Positions 1-5,912 of a stretch of DNA of 15,496 bases are shown one piece after another. How positions within the stretch are numbered: position 1 is the first letter of the stretch; each line of letters begins with the position of its first letter. The notes beneath the pieces are model-generated. The model saw nothing but the letters and a program-made list of their open reading frames with translations. It was not told where the DNA came from and searched no databases. This DNA comes from an uncultured Elusimicrobium sp. (GTDB taxonomy: Bacteria; Elusimicrobiota; Elusimicrobia; Elusimicrobiales; Elusimicrobiaceae), in the NCBI GenBank assembly GCA_902787065.1, contig CADAFA010000012.1, positions 5,686 to 21,181 of the forward strand, in the 5' to 3' direction. A program made the position numbers and the translations under genes.

Positions 1-1
1 C

Positions 2-52
2 GGGCGTGAAGCAGGCGGAAGAATCAAGGCTTCCCCCGTAGGGCGTGAAGCA
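2..52 (+). repeat. In-frame GC-rich direct repeat with internal hairpin inside the RluA gene
   Basis: The 12-mer GGGCGTGAAGCA occurs at 2-13 and again at 41-52, giving a 39-bp period and thus an exact 13-codon, in-frame unit (encoding GREA...SPVGREA). The 39-bp unit is about 60% G+C by count, far above the AT-rich gene around it. Bases 14-21 (GGCGGAAG) can pair with 30-37 (CTTCCCCC) with one mismatch, so the unit can form a hairpin. The repeat may extend left of the window. Confidence 0.5.
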
Positions 53-322
53 CAAACAAAATTTAAAGTGAAACAACAAAAAGGTAAATTTTATTGGGTG
101 GAATTACACCCATTAACAGGGCGTACAAATCAGTTACGTGTGCATATGAATTGGCTCGGCTGCCCTGTTTTGGGTGATTGGCTTTATAAAGGCGCAACTG
201 CACCGCGCCTAATGCTGCATGCACGTAAACTGGAATTTAAGAACCCTATAACACACCGTCAAGAGTGTTTTGAAGTGGATCCTCCTAAAGACTATCTTTC
301 CGCCTGGAAAAACTTGAAATAA
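2..322 (+). CDS. RluA-family pseudouridine synthase, C-terminal part (5' truncated by window edge)
   Basis: The frame is open from base 2 to the TAA at 320-322, so this is the last ~106 codons of a longer gene. The conserved RluA-family C-terminal block is clear: VELHPLTGRTNQLRVHM, then GCPVLGDWLYKG, then RLMLHARKLEFKNP. These match the family pattern GRTHQIRVH, GxPIxGDxLYG and LHAxxLxFxHP. The catalytic Asp motif (HRLD) would lie upstream of the window. Family members isomerise specific uridines in 23S rRNA or tRNA; which target applies cannot be told from this fragment. An internal ATG/GTG at 68 is not a real start because homology-like sequence (QTKFKV) precedes it. Residues encoded by 2-52 contain a GC-rich 13-residue repeat unit, described separately. 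The family call is secure; the exact subfamily is unknown. Confidence 0.85.
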   Translation, partial: GREAGGRIKASPVGREAQTKFKVKQQKGKFYWVELHPLTGRTNQLRVHMNWLGCPVLGDWLYKGATAPRLMLHARKLEFKNPITHRQECFEVDPPKDYLSAWKNLK

Positions 323-355
323 GAGATTTGCAGTTTTAGTTCTTTACCGTCGGCG

Positions 356-476
356 TCTTTTTGGTAAATTTTGATTTTTCGGTTCCTAGAATACCGAGAG
401 TCGCTCCGCTCCCGTTCTTCTGTGTATTCGTCGTCGCGGTAAAAATCAAAATTTCCTCAAAAATACTTGCCGGATG
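356..476. repeat. Dispersed palindromic repeat, copy A (121 bp)
   Basis: This aligns without gaps to 8494-8614; I count 13 differences in 121 positions (about 89% identity). Outer arms are 363-379 (GGTAAATTTTGATTTTT) and 441-456, which match over 14 bp and then differ by one missing base. An inner stem pairs 389-394 (GAATAC) with 424-429 (GTATTC). The central 30 bases (392-421) are identical in both copies and can form a third stem (395-400 with 409-414, one mismatch that becomes G-U in minus-strand RNA). Two of the inner-stem differences between copies are compensatory. Downstream sequence to about 580 is weakly similar to that after copy B (shared TGCGCTACG at 564-572). Confidence 0.85.
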
Positions 477-602
477 ACGCGCATAATTTGCTTTATTTTA
501 TTCGTCGTCAAAGAAAAATAAAAAATCATCTTAAATCTGCATCGCAGCGCAAAAACACGCTCGTGCGCTACGATTTTTAATTCTAAAATACTTCCTTTTA
601 CT

Positions 603-633
603 CCCCTCCCCTTTCGTAAGAAAGGCGGAGGGG
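603..633. repeat. G/C-tract hairpin (13-bp stem, GTAA loop)
   Basis: Bases 603-615 (CCCCTCCCCTTTC) pair with 620-633 (GAAAGGCGGAGGGG) across a GTAA loop, with a single bulged C at 626. No T-run follows on the plus strand, so a terminator role for the RluA gene is not supported. Short hairpins of a similar CCCTCTTT...AAAGAGGG kind occur at 8440-8455 and 14611-14629. Confidence 0.65.
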
Positions 634-722
634 TGGGGGTGGGGTTGTAAAATAAGGTAATACTTAATTTTATAATCTACCCCCACCCTTTATCCCTCCA
701 CCCACTTAAAAGTGTGGGAGGG
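631..722. repeat. Inverted repeat and second G/C-tract hairpin
   Basis: GGGTGGGGGT at 631-640 is the exact reverse complement of ACCCCCACCC at 679-688, enclosing 38 bp of AT-rich sequence. Immediately after, 694-707 pairs with 710-722 (CCCTCC...CACTT with AAGTG...GGGAGGG), with one bulged A and one mismatch. The arrangement looks like a decayed palindromic repeat element rather than a gene. Confidence 0.5.
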
Positions 723-763
723 AATTATCGGAAATATTTTATTTTGCGACGGTAAAATTCCAC

Positions 764-790
764 TTGACGTTTTTTTTTTTTTTCTAAAAT
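764..790 (+). promoter_or_regulatory. Candidate sigma-70-type promoter with a 14-T tract as spacer, for the pilin gene
   Basis: A -35-like TTGACG lies at 764-769 and a -10-like TAAAAT at 785-790. The 15-bp gap between them is T14 (770-783) plus one C. TATAAG at 792-797 would be an alternative -10. The promoter sits ~55 bp ahead of the pilin start. Homopolymers of this length are prone to slippage, which would change the -35/-10 spacing. Assignment is by eye only. Confidence 0.45.
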
Positions 791-843
791 ATAAGTATAT
801 AGCTAATAAGAACGCTATATAGATTAATTTAGGAGAAAATAAA

Positions 844-1311
844 ATGAAAATAAAAAATGATACCAAAGGTTTTACTTTACTTGAATTGCTTGTGGTAGTT
901 GTGATTATCGGCATACTTGCCGCAATTGCTTTACCGCAATATCAAATGGCAGTTGGTAAAGCAAGATATGTAGAATTAAAAACTATTACAAAAAGTGTTC
1001 AACAGGCAGCACAAAGATATTATATGGCTAACAATACTTATGTTGGAGCTGAAGGTAATTTAGATATTCAAACATCTCAATTCTGTTCTATTTGGAATGA
1101 AAAACAGCAACCTTATGTTGCTTGTCAAAAAAATATTTTCGGAAAAGATATGCGGTATTATGTTTTTATAGAATCAGGCAGGCCGTATGCATGTTTGGTT
1201 TATAGTAAAGATACAAGCGATAAAGCTAACCGTTTATGCCAAAAAGAAACAGGCAAAAATATAAATCAAGCGAATTGCAATGGTTCTACTTATTGCCAAT
1301 ATTTTTACTAA
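844..1311 (+). CDS. Type IV pilin-like / pseudopilin protein (class III signal peptide)
   Basis: A 155-residue secreted or surface pilin-like protein. The N-terminus MKIKNDTKG|FTLLELLVVVVIIG has a short basic leader, the prepilin-peptidase site after Gly9, Phe at mature position 1 and Glu at mature position 5, followed by the hydrophobic helix and the ALPQYQ segment. This is the pattern of Elusimicrobium-type pilin-like proteins. The globular part holds six cysteines (81, 94, 117, 132, 145, 151), which could form disulfides. The start ATG is preceded by AGGAG at 831-835 with an 8-base gap. No other pilus assembly gene is in the window, so it stands alone, as pilin genes often do in this lineage. 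Its stop is only 4 bp from the convergent AI-2E gene, with no terminator between. Possible roles are pilus subunit, DNA uptake or secretion pseudopilus; which one cannot be told. Confidence 0.9.
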   Translation: MKIKNDTKGFTLLELLVVVVIIGILAAIALPQYQMAVGKARYVELKTITKSVQQAAQRYYMANNTYVGAEGNLDIQTSQFCSIWNEKQQPYVACQKNIFGKDMRYYVFIESGRPYACLVYSKDTSDKANRLCQKETGKNINQANCNGSTYCQYFY

Positions 1312-1315
1312 AAAT

Positions 1316-2368
1316 TTACTTCGGTAATCTGCCGGAAAGAAGTTCGGCAAACGGCCTTGTAGGTTCAAGTTTCGCTAAAACTATACGAAGGGCTGCCGTC
1401 ATAGGAACAGCCATAAAGGCACCAGGTATACCCCAAACAAGCCCCCAAAAAATTAAGGAACCTATTACGGTAACAGGGTGTAAATCAACGCCTTCACCTA
1501 AAATTTTCGGCTCAATTAAACTGCCTAAAACAAATTGAATAATTGAGGGAAGTAATAAAATCATTACAAATTTTACGCTCCACCCGAATTGTAAATAAGC
1601 AATTGGCATAGGAATAATAACTGCCAAAATAGAGCCGATATTAGGTATAAAATTAAGAAGAACGGTTAAAGCAGCAAACATTATAGCCAAATCAAGCCCG
1701 CAGAAAGCATAAACTACCCAAACGCAAACACCGGTTATTATTGACATTATAATGTGTATGTACAGATAAGCGGAAACTTTATTTTGAATTTCTTTGAGTA
1801 AATCATTAGTAATTTTTGTGCGCCCGCTTCCAAGTAACATAAAAAACAAAAAGATAAATATTAAAAAGGAGTAGGAAATAAAAGTCATTGCCCCTGAACC
1901 GACACCTTTTAAAAATTTCCCATATTGTGGGAGGGATAGAACTTCCCTTATACTTGTAAAGTTAAGCATTTCCTCGGGAACAGGTATCTGTAAACTTTTT
2001 AAAAATGCGGTGAAATGGTTTAAAGCCTCCAAGAGTTTAACTCTGTAAGTTAAGGCTTCTTGGGCGAAATTTGATATGGAGTTTGCAATAAAAATTATAA
2101 CGAGTACTAAAGGAACTAAAACAACAGTTGTTGCTATTAAAACGCATAACCATTTAGGCCAGCGGGTAAAATATTTAATATAGCGGATTAGGGGGGTAAT
2201 CATCGTAAAAATAAAGACAGATATTACCAAAGGAACTAAAATTGTTCGTGTATAAATAAGAGCAAGTATTATACAAACTGAGGCAATAATAGTTAAACAA
2301 AGCGTATTTATTTTGTTATAGGTACTAAGTGCTGCAGGCACCGGTGTTGGTGTTGAAGGTTTATTCAT
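1316..2368 (-). CDS. AI-2E family transporter (PerM/YhhT/TqsA-like membrane protein)
   Basis: A 350-residue polytopic inner-membrane protein of the usual family length. Hydrophobic segments occur near residues 22-65 (two helices), 72-97, 155-180, 203-228, then a cluster from ~228 to 330. The C-terminal half carries typical family sequence: LNFIPNIGSILAVIIP, then PSIIQFVLGSLIEPKILG, then HPVTVIGSLIFWGLVWGIPG. Members of this family export small molecules such as autoinducer-2 or act as ion antiporters; the substrate here is unknown. The start ATG lies inside the end of the preceding gene (8-bp overlap), implying translational coupling. It is the last gene of the minus-strand array and ends tail-to-tail with the pilin gene. 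Confidence 0.9.
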   Translation of the reverse strand: MNKPSTPTPVPAALSTYNKINTLCLTIIASVCIILALIYTRTILVPLVISVFIFTMITPLIRYIKYFTRWPKWLCVLIATTVVLVPLVLVIIFIANSISNFAQEALTYRVKLLEALNHFTAFLKSLQIPVPEEMLNFTSIREVLSLPQYGKFLKGVGSGAMTFISYSFLIFIFLFFMLLGSGRTKITNDLLKEIQNKVSAYLYIHIIMSIITGVCVWVVYAFCGLDLAIMFAALTVLLNFIPNIGSILAVIIPMPIAYLQFGWSVKFVMILLLPSIIQFVLGSLIEPKILGEGVDLHPVTVIGSLIFWGLVWGIPGAFMAVPMTAALRIVLAKLEPTRPFAELLSGRLPK

Positions 2369-2837
2369 AGTATTTTTTAACCTCTTTAATTAAAGATAAA
2401 AGCTGCTTTTCTAAATTTAACAAATCTTTATGGGCAATATCTATAATACCCCATTTTAAATTAAGGGCGGCAGCCGGAACTTGCGGGTCCATAATTTTAA
2501 AAATTGCATCAAATTTCCTGATATTATTGTTGAATACTGCACACAGTATCCCAAGTTCCTTTAGGGCTAGGGTTTCTTCTTCGGGGAAAATTTTTAAGCA
2601 ATTAAAACGCAATTCCTGCAAAGTATCATACACATTAAAAGCAAACTTCTGTAAAGCTAAGGAAAAATTGAGGAAATCCTGCTCAAAAGCGGTATCACGA
2701 ATTTCGAATTTGCGCTTTTTTTGTGATAATATTTTATCAAATCTATCCTCAAAAGTTTTAAAGTCCTTTATTAGAGAGGAGAAAGTTTTGATTTTTTCAT
2801 TAAAATCTTGGTTGAATGTTTTCAAGTTTTTTATCAT
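2361..2837 (-). CDS. Small helical protein of unknown function between kinase and AI-2E transporter
   Basis: I do not recognise a family. With the ATG at 2837 the product is 158 residues, beginning MIKNLKTFNQDF. It is almost entirely charged/hydrophobic heptad-like sequence (FEDRFDKILSQKKRKFEIRD, LQKFAFNVYDTLQEL, LLNLEKQLLSLIKEVKKYYE) with no signal peptide or membrane segment, so a cytoplasmic helical bundle or coiled coil is likely. A longer form starting at 2879 is possible but would overlap the kinase gene by 80 bp in its conserved C-terminal region; the 2837 start reduces that to 38 bp. Neither start has a good Shine-Dalgarno sequence, so translation is probably coupled to the kinase. 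It overlaps the transporter gene by 8 bp. Its position suggests it works with the kinase, but that is inference. Confidence 0.6.
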   Translation of the reverse strand: MIKNLKTFNQDFNEKIKTFSSLIKDFKTFEDRFDKILSQKKRKFEIRDTAFEQDFLNFSLALQKFAFNVYDTLQELRFNCLKIFPEEETLALKELGILCAVFNNNIRKFDAIFKIMDPQVPAAALNLKWGIIDIAHKDLLNLEKQLLSLIKEVKKYYE

Positions 2838-3621
2838 CTGTTTTTGGGAAAACCAGAGAAATAATTGTCCCAACCCCATATTGTGAACGAACGGTAATGT
2901 TCCCGCCGTGTAAATTCATAATGCGCTTAACAAGCGCTAGGCCAAGACCCCAACCTTCAATTTGGCCTGTAAAGAAATCATCTATTTGATAGAATCTATG
3001 GAAAATTTTTGTTATATGTTCCTCTCTGATACCTACCCCATTGTCTGCAACAGCTAAAACATCTTTGCCGTTATCCTGATAATAAAATAAACGTATCTTT
3101 TTGGAAACATTATTGTTAAACCTTATGGCATTATCAACAAGTTCTTCCATGGCTATGGCAAGCAAAGTCCCGTCTGCATGTATAGTTGTGTTATTATCAC
3201 ATTTAACTTCTATGGTAGGGGCTTTACTTCTGATAGTATTATCTGAAGAATTTACTGTTATTGAATCATCTCTTAAAATACATTTTGAAGAGGTATCGGA
3301 AAATATTTTCCTTACATTGACATCGGTTTTAACCAAATCTTCCGGCAGCAAATCACTGATATTAGCAAAGCGCACGAGTTTATCAACCAAGACACTTAAC
3401 TTTTCCCCTTGTTTATTAATATCTTCAAGTGCTTTTATGTTAAAAGAAGACATTTCTTCCGGTTTTACTGTTGAAAGGATTGCTTCAGAATAACCGTTTA
3501 TAATTGAAAGAGGGGTTTTTAATTTATGGGATACTAAAGATAAAACCCTTGTTGCGGCGTCCCTGGACAGAGAGTTATCCCCTTCGGTTGTGTGATGTGC
3601 CTGTGCATTATTGTCTTTCAT
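2800..3621 (-). CDS. Soluble sensor histidine kinase without partner response regulator
   Basis: A 273-residue cytoplasmic kinase. The H-box SHKLKTPLSIINGY puts the phosphorylated His at 32; the ATP-binding domain follows with N-box EELVDNAIRFNNN (Asn164), G1 box DNGVGI (193-198), F-box around FHRFYQ (207-212) and G2 box GWGLGLALVKRI (from 223). There is no membrane segment and only ~25 residues ahead of the H-box, so no sensory domain is present; input must come through another protein. The start is supported by a GAGG site just upstream. No response regulator gene is visible, so it is an orphan within this window. It begins 8 bp after the beta-barrel gene and overlaps the small helical gene by 38 bp. 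The kinase call is firm; the signal and target are unknown. Confidence 0.92.
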   Translation of the reverse strand: MKDNNAQAHHTTEGDNSLSRDAATRVLSLVSHKLKTPLSIINGYSEAILSTVKPEEMSSFNIKALEDINKQGEKLSVLVDKLVRFANISDLLPEDLVKTDVNVRKIFSDTSSKCILRDDSITVNSSDNTIRSKAPTIEVKCDNNTTIHADGTLLAIAMEELVDNAIRFNNNVSKKIRLFYYQDNGKDVLAVADNGVGIREEHITKIFHRFYQIDDFFTGQIEGWGLGLALVKRIMNLHGGNITVRSQYGVGTIISLVFPKTDDKKLENIQPRF

Positions 3622-3629
3622 AATTACCT

Positions 3630-4478
3630 CTAAAATAAATAATTTAATCCAATGCCAAATAAATCTTTATTTTTATGATGCGTTTCAAATAAATGATTGT
3701 AAACTAAAGTTGTTGATAAATTCGTTGAAATCGGTATTATAGTTCTCAATATCAATGAATGGGCTGCTAAATTATTTTTATAATTAATATATTTGTAACC
3801 AAAGCATGTTTTTGCATTTCTTTCCGATGAAAACCAAACTATATTTCCGCCTACTGAAAATTGTGGGAAATTTAATATATAGTCTATTGTTCCTAAATCA
3901 GCAAGTTCATTTTGATTCATTACACCGCCGAAATAAGAAATATTTTTTACTTCATCGGGATAAGTAAAAATATTACCGTTAACATTAAAACTGTATAAAT
4001 TAGCCAAATTAAAATTTAAACCGCCTTCAAAAGCAAATTGTTTAAAATTTTCTTTATTTTGCGGGGAAGTACCACGGGCAATCTTTGCTTTTTGATTTGC
4101 TAAAGCTGCCCTTAAATAGCCATTAACATAGGTGCTATTAATGTCATCGCTTTTTATAAGGGAAGTTAAGGTAATACTGCCCCCGTAAGCAGAGGCATCA
4201 TTTGAAATATCAGGGTATATAAAAGGTTCCAAAATTAAACTTAACATTGAAAAATCTAATAGTACAGGGATATGAAAAGCATAAATTTTATCTTTAATAT
4301 CTTTATGGTCCGTTAAGTCAAAAGTGAAACCTGCGGAAAATACATTTTCTTCAAATGCATTTAAAGAAAGTTTGTTCTGCCAAAAGCGGGAATTAAAAAT
4401 AAAAGAATCCCCCACGCTGAAAGCAAAACTTGCTAAAGTTAAATTGCAAAATAAGAATAATAAAAGTAATCTTTTCAT
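3630..4478 (-). CDS. Probable outer-membrane beta-barrel protein, unknown substrate
   Basis: Using the ATG at 4478 gives 282 residues starting MKRLLLLFLFCNLTLASFAF, a convincing Sec signal peptide; the longer frame from 4511 would overlap the upstream PTS gene and place 11 odd residues before it. A GGGG ribosome site lies 7 bases before this ATG. The mature part has many short alternating segments ending in aromatics and Gly/Asn turns, and the protein ends in GIGLNYLF, with the C-terminal Phe expected for BAM-inserted outer-membrane barrels. No enzyme motif is seen. It starts 4 bp after the EIICB gene and ends 8 bp before the kinase, so it is co-transcribed with the PTS. A sugar-specific porin role is an inference from that context; an uncharacterised periplasmic beta protein is the alternative. 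Confidence 0.6.
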   Translation of the reverse strand: MKRLLLLFLFCNLTLASFAFSVGDSFIFNSRFWQNKLSLNAFEENVFSAGFTFDLTDHKDIKDKIYAFHIPVLLDFSMLSLILEPFIYPDISNDASAYGGSITLTSLIKSDDINSTYVNGYLRAALANQKAKIARGTSPQNKENFKQFAFEGGLNFNLANLYSFNVNGNIFTYPDEVKNISYFGGVMNQNELADLGTIDYILNFPQFSVGGNIVWFSSERNAKTCFGYKYINYKNNLAAHSLILRTIIPISTNLSTTLVYNHLFETHHKNKDLFGIGLNYLF

Positions 4479-4482
4479 TTTT

Positions 4483-5910
4483 TTACCCCATAACTTGATG
4501 TATCTCATCATTTATTAAATCTGCTTCCGGGCCGATAACTACTTGCACAAGTCCTTCTTTGTTGATTACCCCTCTTGCCCCTAAAGTTTTTAAGGTTTCC
4601 ACGTCTATTTTAGAATTATCAAATACTTCAAGACGCAAACGGGTAGCACAGGCCCCTAAAGTTTTAATATTATCTTTACCGCCTAAAGCTGCTAAATATT
4701 TTGCTCCTCTTGAAGATTCTTCTTTAATAGTTTCTTGTATTGGGTTTGGTGTTTGAATAATTTCTTTAGGTCCTTCAGCTACAGTTTCCCTTCCCGGTGT
4801 TTTTAAATTCCACGTGCGGATAGCGAACCTAAATATAAAGAAATATAAGATTGCATAAATTACGCCTACAAGTAACATGGTCCAAGGATTTGTGCTGATA
4901 CCGAAATTTAACAAATAATCAAATAAACCGGCTGAAAAGGTAAAACCAAGTTTTACATTAAGTAAGTTCATGATTACCATACTTAAGCCGGTTAAAACAG
5001 CATGCAAAACATAAAGAGGGAAAGCCAAAAACATAAAGGCAAATTCAATAGGTTCTGTGATCCCTGTTAAAAAGGAAGTTAAAGCCGCACTAAGTAAAAT
5101 ACCGGCTGTGGCTTTACGGTTTTCTTTAGAAGATTCTATTATCATAGCAAGGGCCGCCGCAGGAAGCCCAAACATCATTACAGGAAAGAAACCTGCCATA
5201 AAAGCACCGGCGTTAGGGTCCCCGGCAAAGAAACGCCACAAATCACCATGTTTCATTACCTGTACACCGGCTTCAATAACGCTGTAATCGCCGAATTGAA
5301 ACCAAATGAAATTATTCAATACATGGTGTAAGCCGACGGGAATCAACAAACGGTTTGCAAGACCAAAGAAAAATAAACCGATATTATTGCTTGCTATAAC
5401 CCAATTGCCGAAACTTGATATTAAATTGGAAATAGGCGGCCAAATAAAAGCAAAAATTAAAGCGTACACTACTGCAAAAAGGCCGGTAATTATCGGAACA
5501 AAACGTCTGCCGCCAAAAAAGGCAAGGAACGGGGGGAGTTTAATTGACTTATATTTATTGTAAAGTGTTCCTGCTGTTACACCCATGATAATACCGCCTA
5601 AAACTTGCATATCTATTTTATCATTAAACACTTTTATGCCTGCAGTCATAATCATGTAGCCTACAAAAGCAGACAGGGCAGCCGCCCCGTGTTCTTCTTT
5701 AGAAAATCCTACTGCAACACCCAAAGCAAATATAATAGGAAGATTATTAAAAACAGCATTCCCCGCCGCGGCTAAAAATTCAATGTTCAGCATATCCGGT
5801 TGTCCAAAACGGAGCAGTAACCCGGCTATCGGCAAGACTGCAATAGGTAACATTAAAGACTTTCCGAGAGTTACAAAAAATGCAGATATTTGTTTAAAAA
5901 AATCTTTCAT
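4483..5910 (-). CDS. nagE: PTS EIICB permease, N-acetylglucosamine type (lacks IIA)
   Basis: A 475-residue inner-membrane sugar permease that transports and phosphorylates its sugar. The IIC domain (about 1-370) begins FFVTLGKSLMLPIAVLPIAG and contains GLHHVLNNFIWFQFGDY, then AGAFMAGFFPVMMFGLPAAA, TGITEPIEF and LKTPGRE. These are much closer to E. coli NagE than to glucose PtsG as I recall them (PtsG has GLHHIWN at the histidine motif). The IIB domain (about 395-475) carries the phosphocysteine motif LGACATRLRL. Full-length NagE in enterics has a fused IIA; here IIA is absent and is supplied by the fused protein encoded immediately upstream, whose stop is 2 bp away. GlcNAc is the best substrate guess; glucose or glucosamine cannot be excluded, as no nagA or nagB is nearby. 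Confidence 0.9.
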   Translation of the reverse strand: MKDFFKQISAFFVTLGKSLMLPIAVLPIAGLLLRFGQPDMLNIEFLAAAGNAVFNNLPIIFALGVAVGFSKEEHGAAALSAFVGYMIMTAGIKVFNDKIDMQVLGGIIMGVTAGTLYNKYKSIKLPPFLAFFGGRRFVPIITGLFAVVYALIFAFIWPPISNLISSFGNWVIASNNIGLFFFGLANRLLIPVGLHHVLNNFIWFQFGDYSVIEAGVQVMKHGDLWRFFAGDPNAGAFMAGFFPVMMFGLPAAALAMIIESSKENRKATAGILLSAALTSFLTGITEPIEFAFMFLAFPLYVLHAVLTGLSMVIMNLLNVKLGFTFSAGLFDYLLNFGISTNPWTMLLVGVIYAILYFFIFRFAIRTWNLKTPGRETVAEGPKEIIQTPNPIQETIKEESSRGAKYLAALGGKDNIKTLGACATRLRLEVFDNSKIDVETLKTLGARGVINKEGLVQVVIGPEADLINDEIHQVMG

Positions 5911-5912
5911 AT

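Larger units (their letters stand above)
323..763. other. Non-coding spacer rich in palindromic repeats
   Basis: No credible gene lies between the RluA stop and the pilin promoter. The stretch holds copy A of a dispersed 121-bp palindromic repeat (356-476), a divergent downstream extension to roughly 580, and two G/C-tract hairpins linked by a 10-bp inverted repeat between 603 and 722. A small minus-strand open frame at 690-914 is an overlap artefact of the pilin gene and spacer. Confidence 0.7.

Noticed and set aside
356..476. Repeat copy A as an intrinsic terminator of the RluA gene
   Set aside because: No T-run follows the hairpin, and copy B sits in the opposite orientation relative to transcription; terminator function is not supported.
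690..914. Minus-strand open frame of 74 residues over the pilin start
   Set aside because: It is antisense to the pilin signal sequence and to the T-tract, contains a Lys run from that tract, and has no ribosome site; the pilin gene explains the region.
1316..2368. Specific quorum-sensing role for the AI-2E family protein
   Set aside because: The family name does not predict substrate; many members are ion antiporters, and no luxS or lsr gene is present here.
2800..3621. Kinase plus neighbour as a classical two-component system
   Set aside because: No receiver domain or DNA-binding regulator is encoded in any adjacent gene in the window.
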